Of a stretch of 64,000 nucleotides of DNA, positions 11,901 to 22,324 are shown one piece after another. The notes under the pieces are model-generated. The model was not told the origin of the DNA. It saw nothing but the letters and a program-made list of their open reading frames with translations, and made no database searches. The DNA is from Amblyomma americanum. Its lineage: Eukaryota > Arthropoda > Arachnida > Ixodida > Ixodidae. The translations under genes and the position numbers were made by a program. The stretch is taken from NCBI RefSeq assembly GCF_052857255.1, contig NC_135502.1:156772099-156836098 (forward strand). The letters are read 5' to 3'. Each line of letters opens with the position of its first letter. The first letter of the stretch is position 1.

Positions 11901-14900
11901 AGCCCGTGTTGCACACCTTCACTAGGGGCCCTCTGCAGTTTATTATATTTCATTTCCACCATAATCTCATGACATATTTTGGTCCGTTGTTGGTCCCTTT
12001 AATAATTTGAACTTGAAGGCAACCGAACTCTTGCTTTAAATTTTGTTTTAATAAGACCATTGCACTTGTCGATGGGAACAAAGGTTCTACTGAGTAAACC
12101 AGAAGTTTGTACCAAGAAAGGTTCAATAAGATCAGTTAAAATTATTGAGTCATCTGTATGTACATTTTTGATGTATTTGCTCAGTCCAGCTATTCTTTCA
12201 GTTAAATTCATGCACTCTTATTTAGGCAAGTGTTTTTTTTTCTAGGCTTTAATCATCACATCGTGAAGCTGCTGCTGGAGATCCGTAGCGATATCAAGGA
12301 GTTAAAGGGAAACTATTCTGCCACTCTAGACATGGAAACTGGAAGCGATGCAGTGATGGTAGCGACGTCACTGGAAAAACTGGCAGACATTGAAGAGGTT
12401 TTGGCAGATAAAGACCAGAGGGCTCTTCAGGTAAGAAAACATTTGCTGTCCTTTGTCTTCTCAAGTGATGTTAGAAATATAGGGGGCAAGTGTTGAAGTA
12501 GTTCCAGTAAAAGCTCGTTAGTTCATAGGTCATTAAAACAGATTTTTGGATAATTTGAACTGTACTACTTGGTGCAGCAAAGCTCCGTAGCAGCATATAT
12601 GTAATAATAAAGCCTCTTAATTCGAACGCGAATAAATTCTGCCATGGTTAGTTCTAACTCTTCCCTGCCACACCCTGAATAGCCTGGCGCCTGGCACAGG
12701 GCCGGAGAAGTGTCCCCATGATATAGCGGCCTAGTCAGTCATATCACAAGGGTACATTTCTTCTAAAATGCAAAGAGAAGGTAGAACCATAAAACTGTTT
12801 GACAAAAACGAGTGCCATGACCGGCACGGCAGCCATAAGTGCCAGAGGGCAGGGACAGAGGGGGCAGCGACCGTGGCAGCAGCTGCCTGCTTCCGTGTAA
12901 CACCTGAGACTTTCAACTTTTACTGGTTAATTCGACTCCCATTAATTCATAAACCCGAAAAATTTGAACTGCCAGCATGGTCCTGGCTAACGGCCATATC
13001 TTTGAAAGCCTGCCAATTTGGACGCTATGGGTCTCGCAACGGTTAATTTGAACGAGCTCTTAAAGGTTAGCTCCATCCAGGTATAATCGGCACGGTAAGC
13101 AATCATCAAGGTGGCCCTCCCTAAACCTGAAATGCATGCTGCAGAGTTCAGTACGCATCTGTGACATGCACACAACTGCACGCATGATGAAAAAATTGAA
13201 TGGCCTCATCTCCGAGAATAGGGTGACCTCATAGTTTTGGTTTTGCATTTATGAGCTTCATGCTAGCCCGTGGCAACAGAAGCTATCAGACGTCCATCAG
13301 TGAGCTATCCAGGCTCAGCTGAATGCTGTTTCAAACGCTGATTGCCGGCACTGTGCATTTTCCTCGCTTCCATCTGTGTGGTTCCTTCATCATTCCAAAC
13401 TGTGCACTCGTCAAGTGTCATTTCGTGCGTTGTGTGGTGAAGCCTGTTCGCACGAGACGCAGCCGTGACGCAACGCCACTACAGCATTGCACCGTGAAAG
13501 ATTCTGGGGAGGTCGTTACAAGTTAGAAGTTCGGATTTTACTCGTAACAGTGCGCACAAAATATTGATGGAAATGCGAAAAGTAGCCATTTTTATGTTGT
13601 TCTCATCTCAAATGAGGGCAGCCATTGCTCAGTCTTCCAATGTATAAATTTACTCTGGTGCAAGTAGTTCTTGACAGTTTTGTTGGGGGCCATATGACAA
13701 TTTGAGTTTTTTTTACAGTCCCTTTACAGTCCCCTCATGTAAAGCCCTCACCCAAAGGCCCTTGAGGTATCTATAGTAAAATAAAAAAAATAAAAAGATT
13801 TAATGAGCTTTTGCAATGTTGTTCTGCAGATTTGTTCTGCAGATCATATCTTTGTAGCATAAGCCGAAATGCGGTTTAGGAGAAACTTGGTGCTGTGCAA
13901 AAAAATATGCAGTGAAAGCTCATTATTTCGGTGTGCAAAACACCAGAAAGAAAAGAGAAAAGCTAAGAAAACAATTTGTAAAGTTCTGCAAGGAGCTGAA
14001 ACATTGTTGCCTGCTTTTGACATGAAAAGTACACGGCAATGATTTTCCAGAGCTCTGTGAAGTGCTTCATTATGGGCAAAAATTTGAAAGCTTCCAAACA
14101 GAATTATTCCAGAATAGGAAGGGCCTCTATGGTCTTTTTCTCAGTGTGGCACGATACTGGTGGCAGCTTTGCATGAGAGGAGAGTGCATTGCACAAGCTA
14201 TGAAGAGTGGCATGTGGTGCATGCACAGATATGGAACAGTAGGAGAACGACTGAACCATGCATGTGGAAGCAAGGGTAACCTGCAGGTGCGGATAGTCAA
14301 GTGCCTTAAAAAAAGTAAACGAGTGACTTGCCATTGAGTGTTGAAAAAATGTGCAGCACAGCAGTGTGCAGCTGCGCTTTGCTGATTTACTAACGTGTGG
14401 ATCACTGCTGTTGTTGCAGCAGGTTAGCGTGAATTACAGGCATAGCAGCGCACAAAAGACGGCAGAGTAGACAGACAAGGACGAGCTTTGAACTTCTAAC
14501 AATTCTTTATTGCGAACGCTTCACACTTATATGCATGCCATACGAGCCGTGGTCGTCGTATAGAAGCGCACAAATATGCGAGTTCTTTTTTCGGAGAGGG
14601 CAATACTATACAGTTATTTGCATCGTGAGCATAGAATAGTAGTCTGAATTAATATTTGCCTTAGTATTGCATTTCTTTCAATTGTGCCTATGAACTACTG
14701 GCAACATATTGATTCCTTTTAATATTATTTTGATGCATAGTGTTTTGTTCAGGTGTAGTTTAATTTGAGCCTTCTACATATGGTGAGCCCACTTCAGATT
14801 AAGTTGGGACTTCGAAATAAATTTCCTCATGTTGCATTTGGATTTGTAGACCTGAAAGCTTCATTTTGTAGAAATGTAGTTGAATGAGGATTTGCTGTAG

Positions 14901-16522
14901 ATAATACCTAGCCTACTACAAGAAATTAGCACAAGTGTTAGCCTTGCTGTGCATAGTTGCAGCTGACTGTTATGTGCTTACATCACTCATGTAGCTCCAG
15001 GCTACAATCTTGTCGTGGTTCAAGGTGGCCTTAAAGTAATGGCTTCACTTTTTCCCCCTTATCTTATTGTTTGGGAAGCATATGCCATTGAGTCATGAAT
15101 AAAAGGAAGTTCATATGATGATGCAAAGATGGGCGTATAGAAGACAACAGAGAATTGTTATCGTTAGGCTGATAGATCACACCACTGTGATCATAAGTCT
15201 GTTTGAGTCCTCTGTATGACCCTGTTCTACATGATTCTGATTTTTTGTTGACTTCCACATGGTTCCTCTAAGAGGGAGCTTTATTAAAGATTCATTGTAG
15301 GGTTTTAATGGCGTATAGTTTGCTTTGTATAATGTGTATAATCTATTTCAGATCAGAAAGCTGGCACTTATCGGGGGCGAGACGACTGATGAGGCAACAA
15401 AACTTATCATGAAGACTTTAGTAAAAACTCCCGTGGCCCTCAGGTACACATTGGAGGGGCGGGGTGAAAAACAAAGTTTTAAGAATCTTCGGCTGTACAG
15501 TGCAATTGTTGGTGAGTACATGGGAATCTTCTGAAGATTATAGACATTTTGTGAACACACCATCTAATTGCAGGAAAAAGCTACATTCAATCCACCTGGT
15601 GTGGCTTTCAACACTTCCGTTATCGAATACTGAGTAGGCATCCAAATATAAAGGACTATAGGTACTGAATTTTTGCTTGTGTGTTTTCTTCTTTCAAATG
15701 ATGCATTAGACATTCATATACATGTACGACCACTAAATAATTTATAATTGAATTTCTTCTTGACGTTGTTTTGGTTTCATCAGTCGAACGATGACTGCGA
15801 CGTGTAGTTGGTGTTTAATTCACATGAGACATAACAAATCGGTTATATTATTGCTGACAGATAATTTTTGTCCTTCCAGGTCTCGGAACAGGCTGGATTA
15901 AATGTCGTGGGGAATTAAAACTACATATCAGCGATTGTATTAGTTTTTCTAGTTGCATCATGTGACCAAAACTTCAACTTGACGACAGTCGTCATTCGGT
16001 CGATGAAGCCAAAACCGCATAAGAGAAGAAATTCAATTATAAATTATTTAGCGGGGCTGTAGGCAAATACTACCCGGTAATACATGTATTTTTTTATCTA
16101 ACGCGTCGTTTGACAGAAGAAAACACGCAATAAATTTAGGTGTCTATTGTCCTTTAATGACTCATGCACCTATCGGTTATTCTTACTATGGATATTTATG
16201 CTTATTATGGTTACAGATATTAATAGCAAAAGAAATTTGCTGATATTTCAAGCATTGCACATTGTAGCATTGCATACGGTTATCAAGCATTTCCTGGAAG
16301 ATGACTGTTATACTGTGCAAAGTGATTTTTATCCACCATACCGAATATCAGTTTGATATGTGTGTTTATTTGTTCACTTTTACAGCTGCTGTGCAGCGCA
16401 GAATACCTACAGCCACCATTGAAGGCATCAATAACAGAGTGGCAGCATTTCTGCGTGGGGCGAGAGACCGAGATGGCGGTCGGAGGGCTCGGATGAAGGG
16501 GGTGGACCCTTCACCCCAGTAA
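5973..16522 (+). CDS. DUF4806-domain protein, five recognised exons
   Basis: Exons inferred from splice sites: 5973-6068, 6993-7106, 12246-12430, 15352-15511 and 16386-16522 (stop TAA at 16520). All junctions are AG/GT and the phases agree: 1-1, 1-1, 1-0, 0-1, 1-stop. The first two exons encode a polar, probably disordered region. Exon 3 starts a helical segment (HHIVKLLLEIRSDIKELKG) and continues with SLEKLADIEEVLADKDQRAL. Exon 4 gives ALIGGETTDEATKLIMKTL and LEGRGEKQSFKNLRL. Exon 5 gives AAVQRRIP and FLRGARDRDGGRRAR. This order matches the DUF4806 family of arthropod and transposon-associated proteins, whose biochemical role is unknown. The 5' end and start codon were not found. No stop interrupts these exons, unlike the related copy at 53.7-56.7 kb. 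It is either a host gene or a mobile-element gene. Confidence 0.78.
7915..8020 (+). repeat. tRNA-like SINE head
   Basis: A perfect B-box-like GGGTTCGAAACCC is preceded by a tRNA-like stretch and followed by TTGTGGCAATATTATC and an AT-rich run. It lies in the second mapped intron of the DUF4806 gene. It does not fold as a full tRNA by eye, so a tRNA-derived repeat is more likely than a tRNA gene. Confidence 0.4.
9125..9830 (+). mobile_element. RTE-type LINE, 3' fragment
   Basis: Two blocks match the C-terminal end of the RTE-type ORF seen at 38.5-38.8 kb: AMERKMIGVTLRDRKREEWV near 9150-9210, and RVTEWIPMEDKHSRGRQKVR followed by WPDEIRKFAG at 9630-9720. About 300 bases between them (roughly 9240-9540) do not fit, so an insertion is likely. 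It lies within a DUF4806 intron. Stops interrupt it, so it is a relic. Confidence 0.8.
10091..10335 (+). repeat. Ruka-type tRNA-derived SINE, near full length
   Basis: A-box TGGCTCAGTGG follows the start, B-box GGTTTGATCCCGG comes about 40 bases later, then the SINE body (TGTGCAATGTCAGTGCACAC, ACTAAATAACCCCATGCAG) and a 3' end GACATCAAACCCCACAAAC. The A and B boxes form an RNA polymerase III type 2 internal promoter. Flanks AGATTTTGA and AGAAATTTGA may be an imperfect target duplication. Confidence 0.88.
10397..10625 (-). repeat. Ruka-type SINE, opposite orientation
   Basis: On the minus strand it starts with an A-box GGTGGCTCAGTGGTTACG, has B-box GGGTTCGATCCCGG, and continues through the SINE body to GGGATGTTAATCCCTCAAA. 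It lies 61 bases from the plus-strand copy, so the two form a long inverted repeat. Confidence 0.87.
11010..11300. repeat. Diverged tandem repeat, ~175-bp unit
   Basis: Two adjacent units share CCATGTAG[C/T]AG[C/T]GC, then AGC[A/T]G..AAA[A/T]TT, TTTAAAAG.AG, TACTGCTTT.G.GATC/CC and GAGA[T]ACG/GCG blocks in the same order. The pair starts near 11010 and 11185. Divergence is high and no function is seen. Confidence 0.5.
12505..13066. mobile_element. pogo/Tigger-like MITE
   Basis: The left end CAGTAAAAGCTCGTTAGTTC and the reverse complement of the right end (TAAGAGCTCGTTCAAATTAA) share AGCTCGTT and resemble the CAGTNNAACCTCGTTAATTC termini of pogo/Tigger elements. Motifs such as TTAATTCGAAC and AATTTGAACTG recur inside. 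There is no transposase frame. It is about 560 bp and sits in the third mapped intron of the DUF4806 gene. Confidence 0.55.
13067..15351. other. Rest of the long DUF4806 intron
   Basis: No convincing coding exon was seen. The stretch 14428-14540 (GCGCACAAAAGACGGCAGAG, then AGACAGACAAGGACGAGC and CTTTATTGCGAACGC) resembles words at 60.42 kb (GTGTCCTTGTCTGCTAGCGC) and is probably part of a dispersed tick repeat of unknown class. Short open frames at 14062-14405 overlap on both strands and look spurious. Confidence 0.45.
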
Positions 16523-16565
16523 TTGAGGCATTCTTTTAATGCCCACCATATGCATTGCAAAAACA

Positions 16566-16571
16566 AATAAA
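16566..16571 (+). terminator. Polyadenylation signal AATAAA
   Basis: AATAAA lies 44 bases after the DUF4806 stop codon, inside an A-rich stretch (AAACAAATAAATAAG). Position and sequence suit the 3' end of that gene. Confidence 0.5.
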
Positions 16572-16810
16572 TAAGAATTCTTACTTGCGTTGTATTGTCA
16601 GATATGTGGAATGTAATTTCAGTAGTAATATGTACACAAAAAATACTGAAGTGAAGAAAGCCTCTCTGGGTTGGCAGGTGGGCCTTAAATCTAATTGGGT
16701 CGGTGGGCTTAAAGGCTATGGGTTCTATATGGGTTACCTTTGTTGACTTCCCGCAAGTGTCTCCTAAGAAGCCTACTGTGACCAGAACAGACTAGCTCAA
16801 GGGGGATTGG

Positions 16811-17155
16811 GACGGGCTAGCCCACGTGGGCCCGGGACGGGCTAGCCCGCGTGGGCCCGGAGTGGGCTAGCCCGCGTGGGCCCGGAGTGGGCTAGCCCGC
16901 GTGGGCCCGGAGTGGGCTAGCCCGCGTGGGCCCGGAACGGGCTAGCCCGCGTGGGCCCCGAACGGGCTAGCCCGCGTGGGCCCGGAACGGGCTAGCCCGC
17001 GTGGGCCCGGAACGGGCTAGCTCGCGTGGGCCCGGAACGGGCTAGCCCGCGTGGGCCCGGAGTGGGCTAGCCCGCGTGGGCCCGGAGTGGGCTAGCCCGC
17101 GTGGGCCCTGAACGGGCTAGCCCGCGTGGGCCCGGGACGGGCTAGCCCAAGGGGA
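16811..17155. repeat. 25-bp GC-rich satellite, 14 units
   Basis: Units start every 25 bases from 16811 to 17136 with no length change; the last is partial. The consensus contains CGGGCTAGCCCGCGTGGGCC. CGGGCTAGCCCG is a perfect 12-base palindrome, followed by GTGGGCCC. Substitutions are confined mainly to the first two or three bases of the unit (GAC/AGT/AAC). The array lies about 290 bases 3' of the DUF4806 stop codon. Confidence 0.95.
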
Positions 17156-17335
17156 TCCAGCGCGGAGCTGCGTGGGGCTATGCAGTAAGCCCACTGGGCT
17201 GCCCTTGTGGGTCCCCCCCGATGCCGAGTTGCAAATCCCGCACATATCCCACGTCGGGCCCCTGTGGGCAGCCCGTGCCGGGCCCACAAGGGCCCGCAAT
17301 TCAGAGCCCCGTTTGTGCTACTGGGGCAGTGAGGA
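17156..17335. repeat. GGGC-rich segment with shared terminal word
   Basis: It continues the satellite with irregular words: GCCCACTGGGCTGCCC, GGGCAGCCCGTGCCGGGCCC and ACAAGGGCCCGC. It ends GTTTGTGCTACTGGGGC. Similar segments at 39110-39470 and 52915-53430 end with almost the same word, so this is a candidate element terminus. Confidence 0.6.
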
Positions 17336-17639
17336 GAGGTGAAGAATTAGCAGATGCTTTCACACGTCTACTTGGTATAAACTTTGCAACTCAACATTTT
17401 TTTCTCGAGTTAATCTGATTCATTGCATTACAGGAAAAAAAATACAGCTAACACTGCATTTTTCCAGGCCACACCTTCGTACCGTGTTTGCGTTAAAGGA
17501 GATGCTACTAGAAATGCAGAAGACGCACTGCGCCGGTGCTTTTGCTGTGCTCAAAACGGGTCCTCCTCACATTCTAGATTATGGGACCGGAGCTCTTACA
17601 GCTTTTTCGATATTCGAGGCTCCTCCGTCGTTTTGAAAC

Positions 17640-17842
17640 GCAAAAGGCGCCCGTGTGCTGTTTTATTTCAGTGCACGTTAAAGAGCCCCAGGTGGTCGAA
17701 ATTACTCCGGAGACCTCCAGTACGGCATCTCTTTCTTCTTTCACTCCCTCCTTTATCCCTTCCCTTACGGCGGGTTCGGGTGTCCACCGAGATATATGAG
17801 CCAGTTACTGCGTCATACCATTCCCTCAAAAGCAAAACTTTT
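17640..17842 (+). repeat. Ruka-type SINE, second subfamily, 5'-truncated
   Basis: It contains AGTGCACGTTAAAGAGCCCC, AGGTGGTCGAAATTACTCCG, then a pyrimidine-rich TTTCACTCCCTCCTTTATCC and GAGATATATGAGCCAGTTAC. This differs at the 3' end from the copies at 4.8 and 10.2 kb and matches the copy at 38.03-38.24 kb. Confidence 0.85.
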
Positions 17843-18770
17843 TAGTATATTTCTATGTACAGAATTGAGAAAGCAGTAAGAAAATGGCACCAACTTCCTA
17901 TCGACTAATATTAATAGAATGCGCTCGGCTAAGAGACTGTGACTGCTGAAAATTTGTTTCATTTCTAAGGTTGCTTTAGTTGCTTTGACCTGTTAGGCTG
18001 CAGTACTTAATTTAGGCATTTCTTCGCACGATAAAAACTTTCTCTCGGTCTCTAGTATATTTCTACTGACAACAGCACATAGAAAGCAGTAAGAAAATTG
18101 TAGCAACTTTCTATCAACAAACGCTATAGAATATGCTCGTCTAAAAGAATATGATTGCTAACCTTTTTTTTGTGTTTGAGGTTGCTTTAATAGCTTTTAA
18201 TTGTTCGGCTATAGTACTTGATTATTTTAGGCTTTTATTCACATGACCAAACGTGTTTTCTGATTTCTAGTATATTTTTACTCATAACAGTGCATAGAAA
18301 GCAGTAAGAAAAATCTATTAAAATAGAATGTCCTCTGTTTTGAAAACACGTTTCTAACCCTGATTTGATTCTGAATTAATTTGCTCCAGTAACACTGGAA
18401 GCTTTTCGATATAGGAAAATTGTTAACTAGCTCCAACAGATTTCACTATGCACTCAAGTAAGATGTCACGGTTATGCGAACAATAGTTTTAATCACCTGA
18501 AGCCCCGTGCCGTTCATTTAATTCTCTCGATGTGTTGAAGTGCACTAATATTTTCTAGTAACTTTCTGTTGACAGGAGTATATACAGAGAAGTCCCCTTC
18601 TGCTACCATTTTCATTAACAAAGGTGCATAGAATGTAAAAATTATTTTCTATTGACTTTTTACTCACAAGGGTACATACAAAGAAGTAACTTTCTACCAA
18701 CTATCTATCAACAATCGTTGATAGAATGTAAAAATAACTACAAGGTTACAAATTCTAAAGAAAGAGGATA
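17843..18770. repeat. ~210-bp tandem repeat, degenerating rightward
   Basis: The word TAGTATATTTCTA starts units at 17843, 18053 and 18268 (spacing 210 and 215), each followed by AGAAAGCAGTAAGAAAA and, further on, GGTTGCTTTA. From 18560 shorter variants recur: AACTTTCTGTTGACAGG, TACATACAAAGAAGTAACTT, TCTATCAACAA. No open frame is conserved between units. Confidence 0.8.
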
Positions 18771-19076
18771 GCTAATCTTGTAAGGGTTGTGATCGCAAGT
18801 GAGTGAGTTCATGAGTTTGAGTGAGCCTCTCTAGGTTGACCAAACGTCTGTGAGTAATCCTGAAAGCAGCACTCAAGTTTTTGCTGAGGCGCACCGGTCA
18901 GTCCTGCTAGACCGAGAGCGACACCAACACGACCAACGCGTATCATATCAGAGCGACAGCTAGGTTTTTCAGGCCAACGAAAACAAAAATCTGATCATCA
19001 GTTCCTACGTTAATCCTAGGAAGATCGCCGCGCTCAGAGAAACCATTCCTATGAGGCGCTGCGCGACTTCGGTAAT

Positions 19077-19540
19077 TTGTCACGGTTCTCTCCAGAGAAC
19101 ACTCGAACCGAAAGAATGGACTAGGCGACGGGTGTACCCACACAAACGCACATTTATTACACCCTACGCGACACACACACTAGAACACCAAACTAACAAA
19201 ACTAACACAACACACAAAGGCTATAAATACACACGACCCGGGCACACTACTACCAGCGTCTACTACTAGCGTTCTACTATTCGTGATCGGCGTTCATGCT
19301 CACGGTTGGTTCGGTGTGGCTGCGGCGTTGTATGGATCCAGTAGGCGGCGTCGAGGCGGCGTTCGCCGTGCTTGGGCTGGCGTCGCTGGCGGTGTTCGAC
19401 GTGCTCGGGCTGGCGTCGCTGGCTGCGTCGTAGAAGCTCCAGGTCCAAGCGACCGTGGAAGTGATGCCGGTGTTGGCGTTGGGTGCACCACCCGGATGGG
19501 TTGCAACAGCGCTGGAGACACCCCTGGCCGTAGCATTTCT
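19077..19540 (-). mobile_element. Antisense gypsy LTR, truncated
   Basis: The minus strand matches the LTR at 27.53-27.96 kb in order: GGCCAGGGGTGTCTCCAGCG, GGATCCATACAACGCCGC, TAGTAGACGCTGGTAG, CGTAGGGTGTAATAAATGTG, CTAGTCCATTCTTTCGGTTC and the CCGTGACA end. The first ~400 bases of the LTR are missing. A 33-bp internal unit (around 19360-19424) is present twice here and once in the other copy. The sequence after the LTR end does not match the 28-kb element and has no TGG primer site, so this is a solo or rearranged LTR. Confidence 0.82.
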
Positions 19541-20615
19541 TCTTGAATATTAAGTTTTCATTGTTATAGGGTGTTCAATTTACTGGTTGTGTATAGTCTG
19601 ATATTCGAGATCCAGATACAACATCCTTTAACATCATGCAGGACACAAGATACTTGCCATGATTGCAGTCTTGCATTGCTAGCATTGCTTTCATGTTTAA
19701 GGCATCTCAAAAACTTCATGTAGTGCACATGGCCCTGATGCATGGTATTAAAACCTCACAAACAGGCGGGTGCAAATCTTATTGCTGTGATGTAGCAGTG
19801 TAGATATTTAGAGGGGCTCTAATAAAGTTGCGTTATGCCTGGGGTGTTAAAGCACGCTGCTTCACGAATATTGTCCACCAATAATATTTTTATTGCGGTT
19901 TGTAGAATCTGAGTTATCTGAAATTGAAATTTAAAATTTCAGCGTCTTCGCACGTTTTTTTTTCCTCTCGTCACTTTTTGTACGCTGAAAGGTCGCCGTT
20001 TCTCCACAGACCCCAATTCTGGGAGCGGAGCTTCCTGACTTGCCGGAGCTGCACGGCTTAGTGGCCGTGGTCACGGTAGCGGCCTGACGTCTGGAAGAAT
20101 GTAATAAATAGTCAGCTCTCAACTTTCGTACGCAGGTGCAGACGACGGAGGAGGATGCGAACAAGGAAAAGTCGGCGGGAAGGTCTCGTAAACTTTATGC
20201 TGCGTGTAGAAGTGTATTTCTGGGTCAGGTTTTCGTGAAAACCCAGTGCACTGATTAAGCAAGTTGATGCACTCTCCTCGAAAGGTGTTTCAAAGCCCCT
20301 TTATTAAAGTGGCTGCAGTGCACTGCATGAGAGAGAATTTTGTTACCCTATTGATTGTGAGTCAATGTTGTAGCACAGACAATCGTGTATTCATATTTAC
20401 TGAAGTTTTATTTCACCTCAGCAGCTGCTGTGATTTTATTGGTAATGATAGCCTGGTTGTCTGTATTCACAATGAAGGCACAGCAGAGAATGAACAAAGG
20501 CAGATTGGAAGGAAAGCAGACAACTGCGTTCGCTCTTTTGCAGTCATCTGTTCTGTTTTTGCACCATGATGCTGTAATTTTGTAAATGCTTAATTCCTGT
20601 GCCTGTCTCTTGCAG
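19541..20615. other. Region before the TNP2-like fragment
   Basis: No coding exon is recognised. 19930-20170 is GC-richer with an AATAAA at 20103 and could be an LTR or UTR remnant. 20264-20585 has overlapping frames on both strands without motifs. A pyrimidine-rich acceptor (GTGCCTGTCTCTTGCAG) ends the stretch at 20615. Confidence 0.4.
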
Positions 20616-21418
20616 GCACGATTCGGTATATCCAAGGAGGTGAGCCAGCTGCACCACGCACGCACAATAACATGCGTCAAGACATGCAGTCTGCCCACAG
20701 ACCACACCAGGCCGCGCGTGGGGTGAAAGGACTTTCTCCGCTTGTGAGCCTACAAGGCTTCAATCTTGTGTGGGGTCTGCCACCCGATTATATGCACTGT
20801 GTTCTTGAGGGGGTAACGAAACAAGTAACCGAGATATGGCTGACTGCTGTTGGTAAACATTTTTATATTGGCAGGCATGTTCATGAACCTCAGCATCGCA
20901 TTCAGTAACTTTAGCCTCCGATTAACTTGTACCGATTGCCTAGACAAATTTTAGAGCGTAAAAATTGGAAGGCCACTGAGTGGATGTTCTGGTTACTGTA
21001 TTATGATCTCCCTTGTTTAAAGGATGTGATCCCTGAAAGGCACCTAAATAATTTTTCATTGTTGTGTCAACGTATTTTCCTGCTGATTCAGACCTCTGTG
21101 AGTAGCGTCTACTTCACTGAAGCAGAGCAACTGCTGTCGTCATTTGTGAACACGTTTTCCTTCCTGTACGGAAAAGGCAAAACCTCATTTAATGTGTATC
21201 AGTTGCTGCATCTTGCTAAAAGTGTGGAAGCGTTTGGGCTTCTGTGGGGAACCTCCGCATTTTCATTTGAAAATGGCAATGGACAACTGTTAAGACATGT
21301 TACAGCCGCAAAAGGTGTGCCATTGCAGGTGGCGGAGCGTTGCATGAAAATGTGGCTCAAGAATGCAATAGGTTTGTGGGCCTGTCATCAACTCTTGCAG
21401 AGAAAAACAAAATGTTAA
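20616..21418 (+). pseudogene. TNP2-like (CACTA/EnSpm-type) transposase fragment
   Basis: After a good acceptor at 20615 the frame reads YIQGGEPAAPRTHNNMRQDM, LVSLQGFNLVWGLPPDYMHC, VLEGVTKQVTEIWL. After the break it continues YRLPRQILERKNWKATEW, LLYYDLPCL, and FNVYQLLHLAKSVEAFG...FSFENGNGQLL. This order is typical of the 'transposase family tnp2' relatives found in ticks and cnidarians. Two in-frame stops (TAA at 20906, then TAG six bases on) split it, and the frame ends at 21418 before the expected C-terminus. It is therefore a relic. It is on the same strand as, and 4 kb beyond, the DUF4806 gene. Confidence 0.82.
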
Positions 21419-22315
21419 CGGTTCGTGACATGCAAACAATTGGTACACATGTGCTATAAGCACCACTGCGATCGATTTACCTGGAGGACGCCGTAACCGG
21501 AATGATCATTACTCAGTATGGAGAAGTGTCGGTCATGTTACATTATGCTCGAGTAGAGATAAATGGCATCACCATTCACAGTATTCAATAAAATAGGCCT
21601 CAAAAGATTTGTTCTTACTGTGTGATGATTAATGATATTGATTTCCTTGTGATAGACATCTGCTCTTTCAACATAAATGCCCGAAAGGTTGCACTCGTGT
21701 GCCAAGAGTTGGTAATCTGCCAGTCAGTCTTCCGAAATTTCACTTACATGCACTCCTGTAAGCGTGCTCCTGCGAGTCGAAATCTGTCTGTACTCGTCTG
21801 ATGATGTTGCTGCCCAGTGTGTGTTGCTTGAAATGAAGAATGTTTCTTATGTTTGCGATATTGCAAACAATTACAACATAGATTGAGTGAAAGACGGATT
21901 TCAGTACCTCGTTACTGTCAGCTTTAAATGAAGAATAGAGGCTTGAAAAATTCTATACAGGAGTCACAATTTTGAAGTCTTAAAAGAACATGTATTTTGA
22001 ATCATAATTACAAATATGCTGTTTATATAGCAACAACTTTAAAAACTTTAGAGCTCAATTTGTATTATGCAGCATTAATTGTGCTCTTGCTGCATTACGT
22101 GTTGTCAGGAGAAGCCAGTGTCATGCATTTTATCAAAAACCTTGCAGCAAAATTTCTTCAAAGTTTGTGACAAAGAGTTTACATAACATATGCGTTCACT
22201 AGGACTTGGTTTACAAGAGGTTAAATGAAATATTTGAAATCGGCAAACACAAATACATGCTTGTGAACGGTTAATAATTGTGACTTCAATATATTTTTCC
22301 TGGACCTTTTTTTCC
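21419..22315. other. Unannotated AT-rich stretch
   Basis: Nothing recognisable was seen on either strand; short frames lack motifs. It may hold the decayed 3' part of the TNP2-like element. Confidence 0.4.
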
Positions 22316-22324
22316 ATTTAAATA

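Noticed and set aside
16811..17155. CRISPR-like array
   Set aside because: Units are contiguous without unique spacers and the context is eukaryotic.
17423..17845. 140-codon plus-strand frame
   Set aside because: Its second half is the SINE body and the first half shows no motif; the frame is incidental.
20616..21418. Assigning the TNP2-like relic to the same element copy as the 6-16.5 kb DUF4806 gene
   Set aside because: The proposed GGGC terminus at 17335 lies between them, so co-membership is only a hypothesis.
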